Below are positions 31,767 to 40,800 of a stretch of DNA of 64,000 bases, one piece after another. The stretch comes from DAOTVC01 sp034437215. GTDB taxonomy: Bacteria; Chloroflexota; Anaerolineae; B4-G1; SLSP01. The position numbers and the translations under genes were made by a program. How positions within the stretch are numbered: the stretch's first letter is position 1; the number at the start of each line of letters is the position of its first letter. The stretch is taken from positions 1-64,000 of the forward strand of contig DAOTVC010000076.1 in the NCBI GenBank assembly GCA_034437215.1, written 5' to 3'. The notes under the pieces were generated by a model. The model was given only the letters and a program-made list of their open reading frames with translations. It was not told the DNA's origin and did no database searches.

Positions 31767-33254
31767 TCAGCCTCTTCCAAAGACCTCGTCCAACGGGACA
31801 CCGTTGACGTAGATGGTGACCCGGTCGACGGTCGAGAACTGCAGGGCCGTCTGCCGCAGCTGGGCTACGACGCGCGGCTCGTCGCAGACCCCGCCCACCA
31901 CGAGGTCTCCGGAGAGTTGGATGACGGCGTGTCCCTGCTCGATGTCGATCCCCCCTACCTCCAGATCCGTCTGGTGGAAGACGTTGTAGAGCTCCGGTGC
32001 CCCGGCATAGTCGCTCTCGCCGGCGAGCAGCGCTTCGAGAGAGGCGCGCAGGGGGGCGCTGGTCGGTTCGATCTGCACCTCCACGGGCACAAGGCTGTCG
32101 CCGCACCCCACCTCCATCCCCCTCTCTCCGGCGTCCCCCACGGCGATGAGGTAGATGTTGGTGCGCGTGAACTTGCCGCCGGAGTCCGGCCCGGTCGGCG
32201 TGGTCGTCGGGGCTGCTCCCGCATCCCCTGTCACCTGGAAGGTGTTGGAGATGCCGCGAATCCGGTTGTCCTGAGTCACCACCACGATCACCCAGGGTTC
32301 ACCCTCCTCGGCATAGTCGGGCAGGGTCGCGGTGGTCAGCACCTCGCCCTCGCCGTCGGTCTCCGCCGTCCCGATGATCTCATATTCCGACGCCTCGCGC
32401 CCCGCACCGATGTCGACGGTGCTGTTCGGCGGGAAGCCGAAGGCCGTGACCTGCACCTCGGTGCCCGGCGGACCACTCGTGGGGCTGATGTTGACCACCG
32501 CCTCCTCCGGGGCCCCGCGGATCACCTGGAAAGGCTGCGATACCCGTGCGCCCCCCTCGGCGACGACGTGGGCGACGATGAGCCACGTCGTCCCCGGTTC
32601 GGCGTCCTCGGGGATGGTCAACGTGGTATCCGCCGCCCCGCCCGTGTTGGTGTTCACGATCTGAGTGTCCTCAAACTCGGTGCCCTCCAGCCCGGCGCCC
32701 ACCTGCACCTCCTGGGTGGCAGGGAAGCCGAAGAGGGTGACCTGGACGGTCGTCCCCGGCGGCCCGCTGATGGGTGAGATCTCCATCCCCGGCTCGGTGG
32801 GCTCGCCACCGCCCATGGTCACGACGTTGAAGACCTCGGAGACGGCACTGACGCCCGTCCCCTGCACGTCGACGATGAAGACCCAGGGTTCGTCGGGTTC
32901 GGCCTCCAGGGGGAGGGTGACGGTCGTCTGCAGGGCACCCCCGGTGTCCGTCGTCAGCGTCTCGAGGACGTCGTACTCCGAGTTCTGCAGCCCCGCTCCC
33001 ACGACGACCTCCGTCTCCGGCGGGAAGCCGGCTGCCGTGATCTGCACCTCGGTCCCCGGCGGTCCGCTCATGGGATTGACGGCGATGACGGGATCGTACT
33101 CTGCCCCCTCCAGATCGGGCGTCGTGATCGTCATCACCGGTGTTGGCGTCTCCTCCTCTCCTCCGAAGAGGCCGCAGCCTGACAGCAGCAACAGAATCAG
33201 GACGGCCGATAGAGTCAGTGATAAGGTAGTGCTTTTCTGTGACTGGGTTCGCAT
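31767..33254 (-). CDS. Lipoprotein with three IPT-like repeats and GerMN domain
   Basis: 495 residues, AAGGAGG before the ATG. Lipobox LLLLSGC. Then three repeats of about 95-100 residues, each starting with a P-x-S-G-P-P-G-T motif (NPMSGPPGTEVQITAAGFPP, SPISGPPGTTVQVTLFGFPA, SPTSGPPGTEVQVTAFGFPP), typical of IPT/TIG-type beta domains. A linker of T and P leads to a GerMN domain at about 360-490 (NIYLIAVGD, VPVEVQIEPTSAP, SLEALLAGE, DRVTIYVNGVPLDEVFG). GerMN is named after a Bacillus spore protein but is common in surface lipoproteins. The next gene on the same strand is the DNRLRE protein, and the two may be co-transcribed. Confidence 0.88.
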   Translation of the reverse strand: MRTQSQKSTTLSLTLSAVLILLLLSGCGLFGGEEETPTPVMTITTPDLEGAEYDPVIAVNPMSGPPGTEVQITAAGFPPETEVVVGAGLQNSEYDVLETLTTDTGGALQTTVTLPLEAEPDEPWVFIVDVQGTGVSAVSEVFNVVTMGGGEPTEPGMEISPISGPPGTTVQVTLFGFPATQEVQVGAGLEGTEFEDTQIVNTNTGGAADTTLTIPEDAEPGTTWLIVAHVVAEGGARVSQPFQVIRGAPEEAVVNISPTSGPPGTEVQVTAFGFPPNSTVDIGAGREASEYEIIGTAETDGEGEVLTTATLPDYAEEGEPWVIVVVTQDNRIRGISNTFQVTGDAGAAPTTTPTGPDSGGKFTRTNIYLIAVGDAGERGMEVGCGDSLVPVEVQIEPTSAPLRASLEALLAGESDYAGAPELYNVFHQTDLEVGGIDIEQGHAVIQLSGDLVVGGVCDEPRVVAQLRQTALQFSTVDRVTIYVNGVPLDEVFGRG

Positions 33255-33288
33255 GTCTGTTTCCCTCCTTGTAAGGTCAAGTATGGAT

Positions 33289-34998
33289 TCAACGCCGGAG
33301 AAGCTCTTTCAGGGCCTCCCAGCGGTAGGTGTTCAGTACGTCTTCGGCTTCCAACCAGGCCCGGCGGGCCTGGTCGACGCCGTAGCGCATCAGCTCCAGG
33401 GCGTCGGGGCGGTGGGCGTCGGTGGAGATGGCGAGCTTCACCCCCCGCTCCTTCGCCATCCGCGCCGCCACGTCGTCAAGGTCCAGCCGCTCCGGCTGGG
33501 CGTTGATCTCCAGGAAGCAGCCCCGCTCGCGCGCGGCATCCAGGACCTGCTTCATGTCGAGGGCGTAGGGCGCCCGCTTGCCGATGCGCCGTCCGGTGGG
33601 GTGGGCCAGGATGTTGAAGTAGGGGTTGTCCATGGCTCGGATGATCCTCTCCGTCTGCTCCTCCCGCGAGAGGTTGAACTTCGAGTGGATGGCGCAGACC
33701 CGCAGGTCGAGGCGCGCCAGGATCTCGTCGGGCAGGTCGAGGTCGCCGTTTTCCATGATGTCCACCTCGATGGCCTTGAGGAGCCGGAAGCCCTCCAGCG
33801 CGTCGTTGAGGCGGTCCATCTCGTCGATCTGTGCCGCCACCCCCGCCTCGTCCAGCCCCTGCACGATGCCGATGTAGGCCGAGTGGTCGGTGATGGCGAG
33901 GTAGTCGTAGCCGCGCGCCTGGGCCGCCTCCGCCATCTCCCGGAGCGTGGCCTCGCCGTCGCTGGCCTGCGTGTGGCACTGGAGGTCCCCCCGGATCTCC
34001 TCCAGGGTGACCAGGGCGGGCAGCGTGCCCTGCTGTGCAGCGCGCACCTCCCCCCGATCCTCCCGCAGCTCCGGCTCGACGTAGGCCAGGCCCAGGAGGG
34101 CGTAGATGCCCGCCTCGCTCTCCCCGGCGACCCGCTCCTCCTCGCGGAAGACCCCATACTCGTTGACCTTGAGACCCTGATCGAGGGCCAGGTTGCGGAT
34201 AGCGATGTTGTGCTCCTTGGAGCCGGTGAAGTAGAAGAGGGCGGCGCCGTAGCTCTCCTCGGACACGACGCGGAGATCCACCTGCATCCCCGAGCGGAAC
34301 TCGACGGTGGAACGGGTTTCTCCCTGAGAGAGCACGTTGACCACGTCCTCGTAGTTGACGAAGCGGTCGATGATCTCCTTCCCCCGGTCGCTGGTGATGA
34401 GGAGGTCGAGGTCCCCCACGGTCTCCTTGCGCCGCCGGTAGCTGCCCGCCACCTCCACCCGCTCCGCCCCCTCCAGCGACTTCAGGTAGCGCACGAGGGG
34501 CTGGATGATCTCCTCGGCGACGTCGATGCGCACCCGCTCGTCCTGCCGGTCCTCCCGCTGCAGGTCCTTGAGGATCTGCTGCTCGATCTTCTCCCCGAAG
34601 CCGTGGAGCTCGTGGATGCGGCCCTCCGCTGCTGCCTGCTCCAGCTCCGTCAGCGTGCTGATCTTCAGCTCGTCGTAGAGGGCCTTGACCCGCTTGGGGC
34701 CCAGCCCCGCCACGTTGAGCATGCGGGTGAGGTCGGCGGGCGTGCGCGACTTCACCTCCTTCAACTTGGTCAGACTGCCCGTCTCCACGATCTCCTTGAT
34801 CTTCCCGGCAAGGTCCTCCCCGATGCCCGAGAGCTCCGTCAGGTCCTCCTCCTCGCGGACGAGCTCCGCCATGCTGTGGGTGTAGCCGCTGACGGTGCGC
34901 GCGGCGCGACGGTAGGCGCGCACCCGGAAGGGGTTGGCCCCCTCGATCTCGAGCAGGTCGGCCATCTCGGTGAAAATATTGGCAATCTCGGTGTTCAT
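33289..34998 (-). CDS. polX: DNA polymerase/3'-5' exonuclease PolX
   Basis: 569 residues from ATG 34998, the normal PolX length; the longer frame upstream is a shadow of the next gene. N-terminal helix-hairpin-helix and polymerase beta-type core (GIGEDLAGKI, GLGPKRVKALYDEL, GFGEKIEQQIL), with the nucleotidyl-transfer triad in GSYRRRKETVGDLDLLI and VDLRVV. The C-terminal PHP domain (residues of about 335-565) carries the metal-ligand motifs GDLQCHTQASDG, ITDHS, EVDIMENGDLDLP, HSKFNL, AHPTGR, EINAQPER and STDAHRPD. It serves in base-excision type repair. Neighbours are unrelated. Confidence 0.95.
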   Translation of the reverse strand: MNTEIANIFTEMADLLEIEGANPFRVRAYRRAARTVSGYTHSMAELVREEEDLTELSGIGEDLAGKIKEIVETGSLTKLKEVKSRTPADLTRMLNVAGLGPKRVKALYDELKISTLTELEQAAAEGRIHELHGFGEKIEQQILKDLQREDRQDERVRIDVAEEIIQPLVRYLKSLEGAERVEVAGSYRRRKETVGDLDLLITSDRGKEIIDRFVNYEDVVNVLSQGETRSTVEFRSGMQVDLRVVSEESYGAALFYFTGSKEHNIAIRNLALDQGLKVNEYGVFREEERVAGESEAGIYALLGLAYVEPELREDRGEVRAAQQGTLPALVTLEEIRGDLQCHTQASDGEATLREMAEAAQARGYDYLAITDHSAYIGIVQGLDEAGVAAQIDEMDRLNDALEGFRLLKAIEVDIMENGDLDLPDEILARLDLRVCAIHSKFNLSREEQTERIIRAMDNPYFNILAHPTGRRIGKRAPYALDMKQVLDAARERGCFLEINAQPERLDLDDVAARMAKERGVKLAISTDAHRPDALELMRYGVDQARRAWLEAEDVLNTYRWEALKELLRR

Positions 34999-35021
34999 GA
35001 CGGGCAAGGCTCTCTCCTCTC

Positions 35022-36692
35022 TCAGACCTCGAAGGGTACCGTGTGCACGCCGGTGGCCCCGTCGGGGCGACGTCCCGTCTCCTCGATGGGCTGCAACTCG
35101 CCGCTGCCGTCGTAGGCCCGCACCCGGGCGACGTGTGCGCCCGACTCCACGGGCCAGTCGTAGCGCCACTGGACCCAGGTGAGGGGGCTGAGCGCCGGCG
35201 TGCGCAGTTGCGCCTCCTCCCAGGGCCGATCGTCGATCTGGACCTCGACCTTGCTGACGCCCCGCGCGCCCGCCCAGGCGATCCCGCCGATGGGGAGGCG
35301 GTCGTCGCTGATGGCGTCCACGGCGACGTTGTCGATGACCGAGGTGGTACGGGCGATGGCCTCGGGGCTCCAACCCCGGTCCACCCAATAGCCGGGCCCC
35401 TCCTCACCGATGACCTCCATGCTGGTGATCCACTTGGGCTGCTTCATCCCGAAGCGGTTGGGGATGTAGATGCGCAGCGGGTAGCCGTGCTTGTAGGGCA
35501 GGGGCTCCTCGTTCATGGCGTAGACGAGCAGCGTGCGCGGGTTCAGCATGTCCTCCATGCTCACGCTCTCGTAGAAGCCGTCGGCGCCCTCGATGTAGAG
35601 CTCCTGAGCGCCGGAACGCAGCCCCACATCCTCCAGCAGATCCTTCAGCCGGATCCCCGTCCACTTGCTCGTGCTGATGAGCGTGCCGCCCACGGTGTTG
35701 GAGATGCAGGAGAGGGTGATGAACTGGGCATAGGTGGGGTAGGCTTGGATGTCGCTGAGGGTGAGCATCGCCGGTCGCCTGACCAGCCCCTTGAGATCCA
35801 CCCGCCAACTGGCGGGGTCCAGCCGCGGGGGATCGGTGACGATGTCGATGTTGTAGAAGTCGGCGTTGGCCGTGATCTCGGGCCGGGTCCCCGGCGCCGG
35901 CTCGATTCGCCCTTGCAGCGCGTCCACGGACGGCGACTCCGCCGCCTCCGAGATCTCCTCGTCGACCAGCTCCCGCAGCGGCGGCACCTCGGTGTCCGGA
36001 TCTCCCAGATCCTCCCCATCCGCCGCGGTCTCCCCTCCCGTCGCCTGCCCGGTGGTTCGTCCCTCGGTGAAAAAGTAGCCGAGGCCCAGTCCCCCCAGGA
36101 TGAGGGCCACCAGACCTGTTCCGCCGACGTAGAGCCAGCGGCGACGGGCGAGATCCACCTCCTCCACCTCGACGGGGAAGAGGGTGCGCTGCACCAGCCA
36201 ACCCAGGGCCGCGCCCCAGGCGAGGCAGAGGACGCCCAGCCAGAGGATGCTGGAGAGGGCGCCGGCCGGGGGGAAGCTCAGGTAGTTGTTGATAAGGACC
36301 AGGATGATCCAGATGAGGGCTCCGCCCGCCAGGCCGAAGAGGGGCAGGCGCCGGGGCTTCTCCGTGCGCCGTCCGCGGGTCACCAGGATGAGGCCGAAGA
36401 GAGCGCCGAAGAGGACCACGAAGAGGATCGCCAGGAGGGGTTGGAGGTTCCCGGAGAGGGCGCCGACGTTGGGTGTGGGGGTCGGGGATTGTTGGTCCTG
36501 CCCCCCGGACAGAAGTTGATCGATGCCGAAGATGACCATCAGGCGGGGTACGATGCGGGTGACGAAGTCGAGGACGTTGAAGGGGATGAAGGGGAGGTTC
36601 GCCAGCCGGCTGCCCAGGTAGCTCAGCGCGATCACCGGAATGCTGGTCAGTGCGCCGAGCGCAAGGCCCAGGGTGCGTTGTCTCCCTGTCAT
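35022..36692 (-). CDS. Membrane-anchored sulfite-oxidase-family molybdoenzyme
   Basis: 556 residues from ATG 36692, with AAAGGA seven bases upstream. The first 215 residues hold five predicted transmembrane helices (for example LLAILFVVLFGALFGLILV; LIWIILVLINNYLSF), then an acidic linker and the molybdopterin domain. Its Mo-ligand cysteine is in ITLSCISNTVGG; other landmarks are KWTGIRLKDLLEDVG and YKHGYPLRIYIPNRFGMKQPKW. The C-terminal Ig-like dimer domain is present (GVSKVEVQIDD, LTWVQWRYDWP). No haem motif is seen. The substrate is unknown; sulfite, sulfoxide and other oxyanions are possible. The N-terminal helix bundle is unlike soluble sulfite oxidase or MsrP. Confidence 0.88.
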   Translation of the reverse strand: MTGRQRTLGLALGALTSIPVIALSYLGSRLANLPFIPFNVLDFVTRIVPRLMVIFGIDQLLSGGQDQQSPTPTPNVGALSGNLQPLLAILFVVLFGALFGLILVTRGRRTEKPRRLPLFGLAGGALIWIILVLINNYLSFPPAGALSSILWLGVLCLAWGAALGWLVQRTLFPVEVEEVDLARRRWLYVGGTGLVALILGGLGLGYFFTEGRTTGQATGGETAADGEDLGDPDTEVPPLRELVDEEISEAAESPSVDALQGRIEPAPGTRPEITANADFYNIDIVTDPPRLDPASWRVDLKGLVRRPAMLTLSDIQAYPTYAQFITLSCISNTVGGTLISTSKWTGIRLKDLLEDVGLRSGAQELYIEGADGFYESVSMEDMLNPRTLLVYAMNEEPLPYKHGYPLRIYIPNRFGMKQPKWITSMEVIGEEGPGYWVDRGWSPEAIARTTSVIDNVAVDAISDDRLPIGGIAWAGARGVSKVEVQIDDRPWEEAQLRTPALSPLTWVQWRYDWPVESGAHVARVRAYDGSGELQPIEETGRRPDGATGVHTVPFEV

Positions 36693-36757
36693 TGTTGGAT
36701 CCTTTGTTGGGGTATGGGACGTGCTTCTCGAACTAACAATCCGACTCTTCCGGCACT

Positions 36758-37885
36758 TCACTGCAACGCCTCCTCGAGCTCCTCGAAGAGCTCGCTCACG
36801 GCGCGGTGGTAGTGGATGCGGTTGATGGCACGGGCGAGGACGTCCGCCAACGAGCGTACCTCCAGGAAGGGGAGGTCGAGGAAGCTCTCCGTCTGGGGGA
36901 TGCTGTTGGTGACGACCAGGGAGTGGAGGTGGTAGCCGGCGTGCAAGGTCTCCAGCCTCTCCCGTGCCTGGGGCATGCAGAGGTTGTGGGAGACGCCCAC
37001 GTGCAGCTCCCCGATGCCCTGCTCCTCGACGAGCTTCTTTACCGCCGCCTCCAGCGTCCCCCCGCTGCTGATCATGTCGTCGAGGATGATGGCGACGCGC
37101 TTGCCCCTGAAGTCGCCCATGATCTCCGCGACGACGGCCTCCTCGGGACGCGGGCGGTACTTGGAGGCGATGGCGGTGTCGAGCCCCATCGCCCGGCCGA
37201 AGTAGGTGATGAGCTTCGAGGCCCCGGCGTCGGGCGCCACGGCGATCACCTCCTCCCGCCCCCGGAAGCGCCGGAACTCCGCGATGAAGAGGAGCAGGGC
37301 GGGCAGCGTGTCGACGGGCTGCTTGCCGTAGAAGCCGGGGGTCTGCCGGGAGTGGGGGTGCCAGGTGACGAGGCGGTCGATCCCCGCCTCCAGCCCCAGA
37401 TCCGCCATAAGCTGGGCCGTCGTCGGCTCCCGCTCGAAGCGGGTGGGCTTGTCCTGCCGGGCGTAGGCCAGGTAGGGCAGGACGGCGGTGACGTGGTTGG
37501 CCCCATACTCGCGGAAGGCCCGGGCGGCGATGAGGAAGGCCATGTAGTTCTGATCGACGGTGCGCCGGGAGAGGGGGTCGTAGAGAGCCTGGAAGAGGAA
37601 GACGTCGTAGCCGCTCACGCCGGCCTCCAACCGCACCCGGGTCTCCGTGTCGGAGAAGTGGTCGTCGAGGTCGGGCAGGTAGAGCACCTCGCTCGTGTCG
37701 CCCGCCTTCTCCAGGAGCACCTGGTAGCGGTGGGCGACCTCTCCGGCGAGGTAGGTGCCCGAACGGCAGCCCGCGATGAGCAGGCGCCCCCGCGGCGACT
37801 CCACGCCCACGGCGATCTGCTCCCGGGCGAACTGGTCCGGGGTCAAGAAGGTGCTCCGCTTCATCCGCAGCGCCTGCTCCTTCAC
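36758..37885 (-). CDS. prs: Ribose-phosphate pyrophosphokinase
   Basis: 375 residues from GTG 37885, which overlaps the stop of the glucan synthase gene (GTGA); ATG 37864 is an alternative. It makes phosphoribosyl diphosphate from ribose 5-phosphate and ATP. Evidence: flexible loop YARQDKPTRFEREPTTAQLMADL-type segment, VTWHPHS (pyrophosphate loop), VAPDAG, and the PRPP loop VAIILDDMISSGGTL. Compared with the usual 315 residues, the N-terminus is longer and the loops differ, so it may be a divergent paralogue. It is translationally coupled to a huge glucan synthase gene, which is not its usual place in purine or nucleotide operons. Confidence 0.87.
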   Translation of the reverse strand: MKEQALRMKRSTFLTPDQFAREQIAVGVESPRGRLLIAGCRSGTYLAGEVAHRYQVLLEKAGDTSEVLYLPDLDDHFSDTETRVRLEAGVSGYDVFLFQALYDPLSRRTVDQNYMAFLIAARAFREYGANHVTAVLPYLAYARQDKPTRFEREPTTAQLMADLGLEAGIDRLVTWHPHSRQTPGFYGKQPVDTLPALLLFIAEFRRFRGREEVIAVAPDAGASKLITYFGRAMGLDTAIASKYRPRPEEAVVAEIMGDFRGKRVAIILDDMISSGGTLEAAVKKLVEEQGIGELHVGVSHNLCMPQARERLETLHAGYHLHSLVVTNSIPQTESFLDLPFLEVRSLADVLARAINRIHYHRAVSELFEELEEALQ

Positions 37886-40800
37886 GCCTCCTCCTCGCCC
37901 ATGACCACCTGCACCTCGTGCTGCCCACCGTCGTCCTGCAGGGGAATGCGCTTGTCGTCCCGGCGCTCGCCGTCTACCCTGACCTCGCGCACCCCCTGCT
38001 CGACGCCGGCTTCGTTGTCCACCTCGATGTGGTAGCGGCTCGTCCCGTAGCGGTAGGTGAGGCTGAAGCCGGGCCACGACCCCGGAATGCGTGGATCCAT
38101 CCGCAGGCTCTGCCCCTCGCGGTGCAGGCCCAGGATGGCCTCGATGCCCAGGCGGTACATCCAGCCCGAGGAGCCCGTGTACCAGGTCCAGCCGCCGTGG
38201 CCCACGTAGGGCGGGACGCTGTAGACGTCGGCAGCGACGACGTAGGGCTCGACCTTGTACGCCTCCGCCCTCTCCTGCGTCAGGCTGTGGTTGATGGGAT
38301 TGAGCAGGTGGAAGAGCTGCGCGGCCCGCTCTCCCCGGCCCCGTTTGGCGAAGGCCCAGACCACCCAGAGGGCGGCGTGGGTGTATTGACCGCCGTTCTC
38401 CCGGATGCCCGGAGGATAGCCCTTGATGTAGCCCGGGTCCTTGGGCGTCTCGTCGAAGGGCGGGGTGAAGAGCTCGATGATCTCGGCGTCCTCGCGGATG
38501 AGCCGCTCGTCCACCGAGCGCAGCGCCTCCGCGACGCGCTCCTCGCTGCCGGCGCCCGAGAGCACCGCCCACGACTGGCCCAGGGAGTCGATCTGACACT
38601 CCTCGCTCTGTGAGGAGCCGAGGGGGGTGCCGTCGTCGTAGTAGCCGCGCCGGTACCAGGCGCCGTCCCACGCCGTCGCTTCCAGAGTCTCTCGCAGTAC
38701 CTCCGCTTGCTCCCGGAAGTCCCGGGCCAGATCGGCGTCTCCCCGCGCCTCACAGAGGGGCGCGAAGCGTTGGAGGATGTCGTAGAGGAACCAGCCCAGC
38801 CAGACGCTCTCCCCCTCTCCCTCGATGCCCACCCGATTCATGCCGTCGTTCCAGTCGCCGGCCTTCATCAGCGGCAGTCCATGGGGCCCCGAGGTCGTAC
38901 CCTGCGCGATGGCGCGCAGGCAGTGCTCGTAGAGGGAGTAGCTCTTCTCGGTGATCTCGTAGTGACCGTAGCGCTCCTCCTCCTCGGGCTTGAGGGGCTC
39001 TCCTTCCCGGAAGGGTACCTCCTCCTCGAGGACGGCGGTGTCACCCGTCGTCTCGACGTACTCCGCGGTGACGTACGGGAGCCAGAGGAGGTCGTCGGAG
39101 ATGCGCGTACGCACCCCCCTGCCCGAGGGCGGGTGCCACCAGTGCAGGACGTCGCCCTCCTCGAATTGGTGGGCCGCCGTGCGGAGGATGTGCTCCCGGG
39201 CCACCTCGGGCCGGGCGTGCACCACCGACATCACGTCCTGGAGCTGGTCCCGGAAGCCGAAGGCCCCGCTCGACTGGTAGAGGGCCGAGCGCCCCCAGAT
39301 GCGGCAGGAGAGGGCCTGGTAGAGGAGCCAGGGCAGGAGGAGGTCCATGGAGCGCTCCGGCGTGCTCACGGTGATGCTGGAGCGCACCCCCTCCCAGAAG
39401 TCCGTCACCGCCTGCCAGGTCTCCCCGGCGGCGCCCTCCTGGCGGAAGCGATCCACCAGGGCCAGCGTCTCCTCGCGGTCGGCCCCTTGGCCCAGGAAGA
39501 AGGTCACCTCCTGGGTCTCGCCGGGCTGCAGGTCGATGTGGATCTGCAAAGCCGCACAGGGATCGAAACCCGCCCGCACGGTGCCCGAGAGGCCCACCCG
39601 GCTCAGAGCCGCCGGATCCTCCAGGCTGCGTTCCCGCCCCAGGAACTCCGTGCGATTGGTGGTGAGGCCGTGGAGGGGACGGTCGGCGGCGAGGAAGGCC
39701 ACCCGCCCGGCGAACTCGGCGTTATAGGGGTTGCGCGCCAGGAGGACGTCATGCTCGCCCGCGTAGTCGGGCACGATGTACTGCTGGGCCAGGTCCCGGA
39801 AGGTCGCCAGCACCCACTCGGCGTAGTAGGTGGCGGTGAGGCGGCGGGGGCGTTCCCAGGCGTTGTGCAGCCTGAGTTGGACGATCTTGACCGGCGCATC
39901 CGGAGCGGCGAAGAGGCGCAGCCGCTGCTCGAGCCCGTGGCTGTGGTGTTCGAAGATGGAGTAGCCGGCCCCGTGGCGGATGAGGTAGGGAGCGTCCTCG
40001 CCCCGAGGTAGGGGTGTGGGCGTCCAGACCTCCGCCGTCTCCTCGTCGCGCAGGTAGAGGGCCTCCGCCGGCGGCGCCGAGACGGGGTCGTTGCGCCACG
40101 GGGTGAGGCGATTCTCTCCGCTGTTGAGGGCCCAGCTGAAGCCGGGACCGGATTCGGCGACGAGGAAGCCGAAGTCCGGGTTGGCGATGACGTTAATCCA
40201 GGGCGCCGGCGTCCACCCCTCCGGGCGCTCGCTGCCGCTCTCCAGGTAGATGGCGTACTCTTTCCCCCCGGCGGTGAAGCCGCCGAAGCCGTTGTCGAAC
40301 TCCAGGTCGGTGGGACGCTCCACCGGCGGCAGGGGCTCCTCGGCGTATCCCCCGGGCTGAGGCGGCGAGAAGCTGGGGAGGTAGGTGGGGCGCTGCTGGA
40401 GGGGGCGCAGCTGCTCCTCGAGGGCGCCGGCGCCTGCGTCGAGGACGACCCGCGCGGCCGTCTGCAGGAGAATCTGGGTCTCGCGATCCATCTGCCCCTT
40501 GCGCAGGATGAAGATCCCGCCTCTGCGGTTGATCCAGGCGTCGCTGTCGCTCTGGCGGATGAGGCTGTTGATCTGGTCGCTGAGTTCCTGGGCGTACCCC
40601 GTGTCCTTCGTGTTGAGGATGACGAGGTCGATCTTGAGATTGCGGTTGCGCCAGTAGGTGTGGGCCTTCAACAGTTGGCGGATGAGCGGGATCTCCTCCT
40701 GCTCGCCGATGCGCACCAGCAGGAGGGGGTAGTCGCCCGAGATGGCGTAGGGCCACAGCCCCGACTGCCCGCGCTCGTTGGCTGCCAGGATCTCCGGCGC

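Noticed and set aside
32665..35115. 816-codon plus-strand frame
   Set aside because: Antisense to a lipoprotein and to PolX, both with motifs.
34999..35388. N-terminal extension of the PolX frame
   Set aside because: Shadow of the end of the molybdoenzyme; ATG 34998 gives the usual PolX length.
36693..37928. N-terminal extension of the molybdoenzyme frame
   Set aside because: Shadow of prs; the real start is ATG 36692 with a ribosome site.
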